From the NCBI RefSeq assembly GCF_020686945.1, contig NZ_JAJEPR010000061.1, positions 1 through 8,976 of the forward strand: 8,976 bases of DNA, written 5' to 3'. The notes beneath the pieces are model-generated. The model saw only the letters and a program-made list of their open reading frames with translations. It was not told the DNA's origin and did no database searches. A program made the position numbers and the translations under genes. This document shows positions 1-5,432 of the stretch, piece after piece. Source of the DNA: Limivivens faecihominis (GTDB lineage Bacteria > Bacillota > Clostridia > Lachnospirales > Lachnospiraceae). How positions within the stretch are numbered: position 1 is the stretch's first letter; the number at the start of each line of letters is the position of its first letter.

Positions 1-134
1 ACGTCGATTGACGACAACGCAGCAGATGAAAACTTATACAAGTTATTTGGCGAAATGTCAGTGATACAGTACACTAGCTTCATTTCCCATACCATACACA
101 CGCACGTTCATCCCACAATGAGACACGAAATATC
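1..134. other. Unassigned left end; possible gene edge
   Basis: No gene can be assigned. On the plus strand frame 1 is open from the window edge to a TAA at 163-165; its first part (about 25 codons, beginning TSIDDNAADENLYKLF) looks protein-like, but its last third runs into the repeat, so at most it is the tail of a gene entering from the left. On the minus strand an ATG at 81-83 opens a frame (MKLVYCITDISPNNLYKF) that runs out of the window, with only a weak ribosome binding site. The two readings exclude each other. The segment 118-133, ATGAGACACGAAATAT, belongs to the repeat family described for the right end (14 of 16 bases match 8758-8743 on the minus strand). Confidence 0.3.
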
Positions 135-273
135 CGTCATTTCACGCATCCTCTGTATGACGTAAGCACCTTATTTTCTAGCGTGCCCTGGAAAGGGGGT
201 GCAGGGGGAAAACCAGGACTGCAAGACTCTGATGGTTTTCCCCCTGCTATTCCCTACGCCTTCCTCAAAGCGT
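135..273 (+). repeat. Structured intergenic repeat, copy A
   Basis: This is a complete copy of a roughly 140-nt repeat. In order it has a dyad CGTCAT, 16-nt loop, ATGACG (135-162); the 22-nt motif starting TGACGTAAGC (158-179); outer-stem strand GCGT (181-184); and a perfect 15-bp stem, GCAGGGGGAAAACCA (201-215) with TGGTTTTCCCCCTGC (233-247), closing a 17-nt loop. It ends with ACGC (256-259), which can pair either with the GCGT at 181-184 or with a second GCGT at 270-273. From 157 to 240 it matches copy C (8893-8976) at 78 of 84 positions. No T-run follows the stem, so it does not look like an intrinsic terminator. It ends 2 bases before the stop codon of the minus-strand dehydrogenase stub. 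I do not recognise the family. Confidence 0.85.
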
Positions 274-275
274 AC

Positions 276-344
276 CTATGAGCGCATTGCTCCGTCCACG
301 GACAGCACATCGCCCGTGACATAAGATGCCATCTCATTTCTGCT
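276..344 (-). pseudogene. SDR dehydrogenase 3' stub
   Basis: Read on the minus strand, this stretch encodes S-R-N-E-M followed by ASYVTGDVLSVDGAMRS and a TAG stop at 276-278. That is the classic C-terminus of a classical short-chain dehydrogenase/reductase (FabG or gluconate 5-dehydrogenase type), where the ASYxTGxxLxVDGG segment closes the Rossmann subunit and carries conserved tetramer-interface residues. Only about 23 codons remain. Upstream on that strand (above 345) similarity stops and the DNA becomes the leader of the plus-strand gene at 437, so at least 220 residues of a normal 245-260-residue protein are missing. It is a truncated, non-functional remnant, useful as evidence of a past rearrangement. 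The stop codon lies 2 bases from repeat copy A. The family call rests on motif recall, not an alignment. Confidence 0.7.
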
Positions 345-350
345 ATAACT
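341..350 (+). promoter_or_regulatory. Possible extended -10 for the Ig-like gene
   Basis: TGCTATAACT has the TGnTATAA form of an extended -10 element. No good -35 lies at normal spacing (GTGACA at 316-321 is too far, 23 bases). The expected start of transcription would fall in the dyad at 353-367, leaving a leader of about 80 nt. A second weak option is TAATCT at 390-395. Confidence 0.35.
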
Positions 351-352
351 CC

Positions 353-388
353 TAACCTGAGGTTAATTCTTTCGGATCTGCTTTTCTG
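353..388 (+). promoter_or_regulatory. Shared dyad box upstream of the Ig-like gene
   Basis: TAACCTGAGGTTAAT (353-367) contains the 5-bp inverted repeat TAACC/GGTTA around a 3-base centre. It is followed after 13 bases by CTTTTCTG (381-388). The same arrangement, differing at one base in the 15-mer and with identical 13-base spacing, lies in the leader of the minus-strand gene at 4596-5354. Both copies are 60-71 bases before their start codons and point the same way relative to the gene. This fits an operator or a shared leader element; which protein binds it is unknown, and the neighbouring LuxR-type regulator is the obvious candidate (inference). Confidence 0.55.
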
Positions 389-436
389 CTAATCTTTTCT
401 CAGGAGAACTTTCACCTTCTAAGAAAGGAGTCGTTT

Positions 437-2053
437 ATGAAGAAGAGAATCGTACCAAAAACCACACTTATTCTTTTATTATTCACCCTGCTGCTGGCCT
501 GGAGTGCCGTGCTTCCGGGCCGGGCAGACAGTCTGATCAAATCAAAGGAATTTACCACCCGCACTTTTTATGCCGACGGGGACGACGACGAAGTCGAGTT
601 CACCGAAAATTTCGGCTTCGCCGGTGATTCCTACCTGAACTCCGGCCGTTTCCGCATGGACATTACCCTCACGCCTGTTTACAACAGCATCTGGATCTCT
701 TCCGATGGCGAGCGGGCGAATCTGGCTACGGAACCGGCAATCGTAAACCTGATCAACGGCAGGCTCAACGCAAGGATCGATACTGCCACCGGAGGCGAAT
801 TTCAGCCGGACTACGGAAGTGACGGCATGATCCGTTCCTTCCGCTATTCCAGGTCTGATCTTCTTTCCGATGATCTCACTTATGCCAATTTTACGGTCAC
901 TCTCCCTGATGAGTACGCCATCGAATCCCTGTTTTACCAGTACGGAGAGGATCTCGAGATTGACGATGTCCAGTACTCTGTGAAATTCAAGATCAAAGTC
1001 TCCATCTATGGAAATGCCCCCGGGATCAAACTGAAAAAGAAAGTTCTCTACGGTTATATCAATGATATCTGGTATTTTATCGATGTGGCTGAATTAAAAG
1101 GCGGCAATGAAAAAATCGTAAAAGCCACTTCCAGCAATCCTTCGGTTGCTGCGGTTTCCGCCTCCACTCAGCGGATCCGCCTGAAAAAGGTCGGCACCAG
1201 CAAGATCACCCTGACAAACGGGTACGGGCGCTCTGCCACCTTCACCGTCAAAGTCCAGCATTCTACCATCAAGAGACGGGTTTCCTCCGTCAGCTGCATC
1301 CTGGGTACGGAAATGGATCTGGACAATAACGGCATCGTCGGGATCCTCGGCACGCCCCGGTATACGGTAAAATCGTCAGACAGCAGCATCGTCAGCGTAC
1401 GGAAAAGCCTGAACCATCCGATCATCCGCGGCAAAAAAGCCGGTTCTGCCAGAATCTCCTTTACCTGTGGCAAGAAGAAGTTTTCTGTTCTGGTACGAGT
1501 GAAAAAGGCTTCCGTGGTCTTCAGCAATTCCATCACACTCACGGAAGGAACCAGCCGTTCCCTCTCCGCAGCGGGAAGTTCCAGCGGCATCTATATCAAA
1601 AAAGCGGTAAGCCTCAACGGTCTTCTCTCCCTGAAGCTCTCCGCAAATTCCAAAACCCTGACCCTCACCGCCAACAAGAGTTTTTCCGGCAGCACCGCCA
1701 CAGAAAAAGTCCTCGTGACCTTCAATAACGGTACGAAAAAGACCGTCACCGTGAAAATCACCCGAAAACCGACTCCTACGAAGCCTTTTTCCCTGAAGGA
1801 CATCAAGATCAAGCTGATCCGCTCCTACTGGAATGGCTCCAAAGCCTGCATCGAGTATTCCGTCACCAACAACTCCTCCAAAAACCTAAATAAGGTGCGC
1901 ATTTTCTACAGCGGCACCATCAGTGAGACAGTCAGCGGCTATGCCACCATCAACAGTTCCATTCCAAAAGGAACCACCAAGACCTTCATCACCCGGGTCA
2001 GTGCCTACGACTATCTGGAGGGAGTCACCCTGAAAGTCACCTCCGCCTCCTGA
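437..2053 (+). CDS. Secreted Ig-like (Big_2-type) repeat protein
   Basis: Encodes a 538-residue exported protein of unknown specific role, probably a surface or extracellular adhesion/scaffold protein. An N-terminal signal peptide (MKKR start, hydrophobic core about residues 10-26, likely cleavage after GRA at 30) is followed by an unassigned, probably beta-rich domain (about 31-215). Next come three Ig-like segments: about 222-274, 276-357 and 358-443. The first two carry the Big_2 hallmarks SSNPSVAAV / SSDSSIVSV, then a glycine turn (KKVGTSKITL / KKAGSARISF). The last 85 residues (about 452-538) resemble an FxLYD-like beta domain (YSVTNNSSKNLNKVRI, then PKGTTKTF). There is no LPXTG signal, transmembrane tail or catalytic motif, so it is probably released or held non-covalently. 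The start is set by AAAGGAG at 424-430, six bases before ATG. The upstream dyad box is shared with the acidic secreted gene at 4596-5354. Domain families are by pattern; function is not shown. Confidence 0.85.
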   Translation: MKKRIVPKTTLILLLFTLLLAWSAVLPGRADSLIKSKEFTTRTFYADGDDDEVEFTENFGFAGDSYLNSGRFRMDITLTPVYNSIWISSDGERANLATEPAIVNLINGRLNARIDTATGGEFQPDYGSDGMIRSFRYSRSDLLSDDLTYANFTVTLPDEYAIESLFYQYGEDLEIDDVQYSVKFKIKVSIYGNAPGIKLKKKVLYGYINDIWYFIDVAELKGGNEKIVKATSSNPSVAAVSASTQRIRLKKVGTSKITLTNGYGRSATFTVKVQHSTIKRRVSSVSCILGTEMDLDNNGIVGILGTPRYTVKSSDSSIVSVRKSLNHPIIRGKKAGSARISFTCGKKKFSVLVRVKKASVVFSNSITLTEGTSRSLSAAGSSSGIYIKKAVSLNGLLSLKLSANSKTLTLTANKSFSGSTATEKVLVTFNNGTKKTVTVKITRKPTPTKPFSLKDIKIKLIRSYWNGSKACIEYSVTNNSSKNLNKVRIFYSGTISETVSGYATINSSIPKGTTKTFITRVSAYDYLEGVTLKVTSAS

Positions 2054-2090
2054 AACCGCGGTTGAAAAAATGCCCTGTTCGGGGTATCAT
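2054..2090 (+). promoter_or_regulatory. Sigma-A-like promoter of the LuxR-type gene, with dyad at -35
   Basis: TTGAAA (2062-2067), a 17-base spacer and TATCAT (2085-2090) match the vegetative consensus at 5 of 6 positions each. Transcription would start near 2096, giving a leader of about 26 nt. The palindrome AACCGCGGTT (2054-2063) overlaps the first two bases of the -35; its AACC/GGTT halves echo the dyads in the leaders of the two secreted-protein genes, but with a 2-base rather than 3-base centre. It starts right after the TGA of the Ig-like gene, so the regulator can be transcribed on its own as well as by read-through. Confidence 0.65.
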
Positions 2091-2112
2091 TAAGAAAAAA
2101 CACCGAACAAGG
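2073..2112 (+). promoter_or_regulatory. Inverted repeat spanning -10 to RBS
   Basis: CCCTGTTCGG (2073-2082) and CCGAACAAGG (2103-2112) form an inverted repeat with 9 of 10 pairs around a 20-base centre. The left arm lies in the promoter spacer and the right arm reaches into the ribosome binding site (AAGGAAG, 2109-2115; ATG at 2123). In a transcript starting at the promoter above, the left arm would be absent, so there it would act as a DNA operator. In read-through mRNA from the Ig-like gene it could form a hairpin hiding part of the ribosome binding site. No T-run follows, so it is not a terminator. Confidence 0.5.
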
Positions 2113-2122
2113 AAGAACCGCC

Positions 2123-4603
2123 ATGAAAACACGACCTCACCTGAATATCACCTATCTTTCAGAGCGCCTTCAAGAGGCGCTCTGTGACATTTTCCAGTAT
2201 TCCGTCACGACTGTGACCGCCCCCATGGGTTACGGAAAAACCACCGCCGTCTCCGCTTTTCTCAAACAGGCAGAAAACGACGGTGTTTCCGTACGCCGCC
2301 AGAGCATCTATGGGGACAGCTCCGCCTCCTTCTGGAAAGGTTTCTGCCGGCTTTTTTCAGGAACCGCCGTTTATAAGGAGCTGGCAGCTCTTCCTTTTCC
2401 CACAGATGAGAACTCCAGAGCCTTCTTTCTCGAGCTTCTGGAGCAGGCCTTTGAAAAAAATGACCGGCCCTTTTGCTGCTTCATCGACGATCTGCATCTA
2501 TTGACGGACCCGTCGGTTTTCGCCCTTCTTTTTGCTCTGGGCAGACTCGCTCTGCCGGAATTTCATCTGATTCTGGCCAGCCGGAACCCCATTTTCTCCC
2601 CCAGTGAAAAGCTCCGCCTTGGAAAAAATCTTCTGGAAATCGATGCCGTAACCTTAAGTCTTCAGCCCGGAGAGCTGAAAAATTACTGCTCGCTCTGCGG
2701 CTTGAAGCTGGATGCCGCCTCCCTCTCAAGCCTCCATCAGCTCACGGAAGGCTGGTTTTCCTGCGTCTATCTGAACCTGACAGCTTACCTCGCGGAAGGG
2801 CATTTTATCGAGGACAGCGCCAGCATTTACGATATGATTTTCCACATCCTGCTCGACCCGCTCCCCTCGGACTACCGGAAGCTTCTGACATTTCTCGGCC
2901 TCGCGGATGAGTTTACCGGCAGCCAGGCCGTCTACCTCTGGAAAAATGACAGCGCCCGGGAAATGCTGAAAAACCTCACGGAAAACAACGCCTTTATCAG
3001 CCGTCTGCCGGAGCCGGACACCTTCCGCTGCCATCACATGCTGAAAAGCTGCACCCGGAAAATGTTTGATGAGCTTCCTACTGAAGAACAGAACCGCTGC
3101 AAGGCCCGTATGGGAACCTGGTATCAGAGTCAGGGGCGTTACGAGGAGGCCATCCACTGGCTCTCCCTCTCCGACAACTACGAGGCGCTCCTGAACGCCG
3201 TCGAGGAAAACCGCGGCTATGCCCTGAATATTCAGCACCAGGAGGAGGTCCTCCGGTGGCTGGACGAGTGCCCGAAGGCAACTCTGGCCCGCCATTCCTA
3301 CGCCCTTCTCATTTTCATGCGCCGCCTTTACACCTTCCGGCGGATCCCGGAAATGCTGCGGCTCAAGGACTTTTTCCTCCAGAGCGTGTCTGAAAATCCG
3401 GAACTTTCCGAGACGGAGCGCGGCAACCTGCTGGGCGAATGTGAGGTAATCTTAAGCTTTTTAAGCTACAACGATATTCAAGGCATGAGCCTCCATCACC
3501 GGAAAGCCCTGACTCTTATGACCGAAAAGACCACCTCCGTGGGCGGCTCCGGCTCTTGGACCTTCGGTTCCCCCAGCGTCCTCGCAATGTACTACCGCAC
3601 CCCCGGAAGCCTTGACCGTGTCGTAGCGGATATGAAGGAATGTATGCCCTGCTATTACCGGCTCACCGGCGGCCACGGAAGCGGTGCTGAAGATCTGACC
3701 GAGGCGGAAAGCCTTTTTCTCCAGGGAAATTTTGCCGCTGTTCCGCTTCCCCTCAAGCGGGCAGAGCTGGCCGCTCTCGATAAAAAGCAGTGGGGCATGT
3801 TGCTCTGTAAGGATTTTCTCGAAATGCGGCTGGCCCTTTTTGCCGGAGACCGGGAACGGATTCAGGAACTGATGGATGAGCAGAAAAAAACTCTGAAACG
3901 GGAGCTTCAGAGTATGTTTTTAAATACGCTGGACGTATGCAGCGCCTTTCTCTATGCAATTCTTGGATGCAAAAATGAGATTCCGGAATGGATTGCTTCC
4001 GGGCGGCTCGACAGCGCGCTGGTACTCCATCCTGCCATGCCCATACTTTTTATGGCCTACGGGGAGGTTCTGCTGGCAAAGGGCGATTACTCACGGCTCA
4101 TCGCCATGGAGGCCGACCTTCGCAGGCGTTTTTCCATTTATCCCAACCTGCTCTGCACGCTCTATCTGGAAATCCAGCTCTCCGGAGCTTTTTATCAGCT
4201 GGGTGACAATGAAAAGGCCCTGTCCCATCTGCAGGCCGCTTTCACCATCGGTGAGGAAGACCGGATAGCCATTCCTTTTGCAGAAAATGCAGCCTGGATC
4301 CGGCCGCTTTTCAGCCAGCTTCTCTCTCCGGCCAGCCAGCCTTTCATTGAGGAGATTCTCCGACTGGCCGATCTCTTAGATGAAGCCAGAAGCGATGAGC
4401 TCCGCCGCCCGGCCTGCCTCACCGACAATGAGTGGAAGGCCGTAAAACTTGCTGCCTCCCGCCTCAGCAACCGGGAAATCGCCTTGGAAATGGGCTTTTC
4501 CGAAGGCACCGTGAAGCAATACCTGAACCGGATCTACGGAAAACTTCACCTGGAGGGCGACGCCCGGAACAAGCGCCGCCGGCTGGAGGAGCTTTTTAAG
4601 TGA
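2123..4603 (+). CDS. LuxR-family, MalT-like ATP-dependent regulator
   Basis: Encodes an 826-residue cytoplasmic STAND-type transcription regulator. The N-terminal NTPase has a Walker A motif APMGYGKT (residues 33-40), very like the APAGYGKT of MalT, a Walker B CCFIDDLHLL (118-127), and a sensor-like LASRN (151-155). A long alpha-helical middle (about 310-750) fits the TPR/ligand-sensing part of the MalT group. The last 61 residues are a GerE/LuxR helix-turn-helix: LTDNEW, then LSNREIALEMGFSEGTVKQY and the NRIYGKL helix. Length is somewhat below E. coli MalT (about 900), within the clade's range. In MalT-type proteins an inducer and ATP drive oligomerisation and activation; the inducer here is unknown. 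The start is set by AAGGAAG seven bases before ATG. It lies between secreted-protein genes sharing a leader dyad, so it is a candidate local regulator (inference). Its 3' end overlaps the convergent gene by 8 bases. No symbol is justified. Confidence 0.92.
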   Translation: MKTRPHLNITYLSERLQEALCDIFQYSVTTVTAPMGYGKTTAVSAFLKQAENDGVSVRRQSIYGDSSASFWKGFCRLFSGTAVYKELAALPFPTDENSRAFFLELLEQAFEKNDRPFCCFIDDLHLLTDPSVFALLFALGRLALPEFHLILASRNPIFSPSEKLRLGKNLLEIDAVTLSLQPGELKNYCSLCGLKLDAASLSSLHQLTEGWFSCVYLNLTAYLAEGHFIEDSASIYDMIFHILLDPLPSDYRKLLTFLGLADEFTGSQAVYLWKNDSAREMLKNLTENNAFISRLPEPDTFRCHHMLKSCTRKMFDELPTEEQNRCKARMGTWYQSQGRYEEAIHWLSLSDNYEALLNAVEENRGYALNIQHQEEVLRWLDECPKATLARHSYALLIFMRRLYTFRRIPEMLRLKDFFLQSVSENPELSETERGNLLGECEVILSFLSYNDIQGMSLHHRKALTLMTEKTTSVGGSGSWTFGSPSVLAMYYRTPGSLDRVVADMKECMPCYYRLTGGHGSGAEDLTEAESLFLQGNFAAVPLPLKRAELAALDKKQWGMLLCKDFLEMRLALFAGDRERIQELMDEQKKTLKRELQSMFLNTLDVCSAFLYAILGCKNEIPEWIASGRLDSALVLHPAMPILFMAYGEVLLAKGDYSRLIAMEADLRRRFSIYPNLLCTLYLEIQLSGAFYQLGDNEKALSHLQAAFTIGEEDRIAIPFAENAAWIRPLFSQLLSPASQPFIEEILRLADLLDEARSDELRRPACLTDNEWKAVKLAASRLSNREIALEMGFSEGTVKQYLNRIYGKLHLEGDARNKRRRLEELFK

Positions 4604-5354
4604 GATACACAACGTTCTGAAGCGGAGACAGGATACTTTCCAGCACCGTTATATAAAGTTCTCCTTCCCCGAGAATATCAAAAGCCAGACAAAGCACGCT
4701 GTCCCCGGCATCCTGATCGTAAAGGTCATTGATCGCCTGGGCCAGGGTGTTTCCGGTGTAGCCTTTGGTATCCACGTCTGCCGTCTCAAGAACATTCAAA
4801 ATCTGATCCGCCAGGGCGATCCGCTCATCGTCGGTCCGGTCGCCATACCAGCCATCCTTATACATAAGAGTCATTTCCGGATAGTCGTTAGCTGCCAGAA
4901 GAAGGGCGTCCTCGTCCTCACTCTCCAGGGCCTGCTCTCGAAAAACCGTCAGGATCGCATCCCGGTAAGAATCATAGTCATCATCAAAAAGGAGGGCCGC
5001 GATTTCCAGCGTACTGGCAGAAACGCCGCTCTCATAGGCCGTGTCGAGGAGATCCCTCAGAGTTTCTGCATCCAGCTCATTTTCCTGATAATAATCAGCC
5101 AGAACCTGGGGCAGATCTTCCCGCATCTCCTCAAAATTTTCCTCGTCATACCAGAAACTTTTTCCGATAAAAGCGGTATCCAGAATATCTCCATCATACA
5201 GCTTTTCGATGATTTGCTCCTCTTCAGTCAGTTCCCTTTCTGTCTCCTGGCTGGCTTCCTCTGTGACTTCTTCCATACTTTCAGCCTGCGCCTGGATCGT
5301 CGGCTGGCTTCCGATAAAAAGCGCCAGGAAAAGGATAAACATTCTTTTTTTCAT
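4596..5354 (-). CDS. Small acidic secreted protein, unknown family
   Basis: Encodes a 252-residue protein I do not recognise. It begins MKKRMFILFLALFIG, a clear signal peptide with likely cleavage after AQA (residue 24). The mature part opens with a strongly acidic Glu/Thr/Ser stretch (ESMEEVTEEASQETERELTE), then alternates acidic and hydrophobic helices rich in Asp/Glu/Leu/Ala to the C-terminus, with one Cys and no transmembrane tail, lipobox, sorting signal or catalytic motif. It is probably helical and extracellular. I chose the start at 5354 rather than an in-frame ATG at 5390 because GGAAGGGGG lies just before it and the signal peptide begins there. It lies 78 bases downstream of the wall-binding NlpC/P60 gene on the same strand, so could be co-transcribed, but the gap contains the dyad box shared with the Ig-like gene, suggesting separate control. 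The last 8 bases overlap the end of the regulator gene. Confidence 0.8.
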   Translation of the reverse strand: MKKRMFILFLALFIGSQPTIQAQAESMEEVTEEASQETERELTEEEQIIEKLYDGDILDTAFIGKSFWYDEENFEEMREDLPQVLADYYQENELDAETLRDLLDTAYESGVSASTLEIAALLFDDDYDSYRDAILTVFREQALESEDEDALLLAANDYPEMTLMYKDGWYGDRTDDERIALADQILNVLETADVDTKGYTGNTLAQAINDLYDQDAGDSVLCLAFDILGEGELYITVLESILSPLQNVVYLT

Positions 5355-5391
5355 AAAAAATCCCCCTTCCTTTCTGTTATTTCTATTCAAA

Positions 5392-5427
5392 CAGAAAAGA
5401 AAAGGGATTTCTATTAACCTCTGGTTA
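5392..5427 (-). promoter_or_regulatory. Shared dyad box upstream of the acidic secreted gene
   Basis: On the minus strand TAACCAGAGGTTAAT (5427-5413) is followed after 13 bases by CTTTTCTG (5399-5392). It is the counterpart of 353-388, with 14 of 15 identical bases in the dyad, the same 8-mer and the same spacing. It sits 60 bases before the start codon and only 5 bases after the stop of the upstream NlpC/P60 gene. On the plus strand the dyad is followed by TTTTTT and could resemble a very short terminator hairpin, but no plus-strand gene ends there. I see no convincing -35/-10 pair beside it. Confidence 0.5.
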
Positions 5428-5432
5428 TTTTT

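Noticed and set aside
201..247. Intrinsic terminator at the GC-rich hairpin of copy A
   Set aside because: The stem is strong, but the loop is long and the right arm is followed by TATTCCCTACG rather than a T-run; copy B likewise lacks a T-tract on its own strand.
135..273. CRISPR array, integron attC site or IS end
   Set aside because: There are only three dispersed copies with no regular spacers, no GTTRRRY/RYYYAAC core boxes, no terminal inverted repeats or target duplications that I can see, and no transposase or integrase gene in the window.
353..376. ECF-sigma promoter using TAACC as -35
   Set aside because: An AAC core with a 16-base gap leads to CGGA in the Ig-like leader, but the second copy of the box (5427-5392) has no CG-type -10 at the same spacing, so an operator reading fits better.
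2726..3295. Minus-strand frame of 189 codons inside the LuxR-type gene, and the other frames there
   Set aside because: They lie wholly inside a coding sequence with intact Walker and helix-turn-helix motifs, lack ribosome binding sites and show no recognisable domains.
4596..5390. Longer start for the acidic secreted protein at 5390
   Set aside because: The 12 added residues (MNRNNRKEGGFF) would precede a typical MKKR signal peptide and translate the ribosome binding site itself; GGAAGGGGG is well placed for the ATG at 5354.
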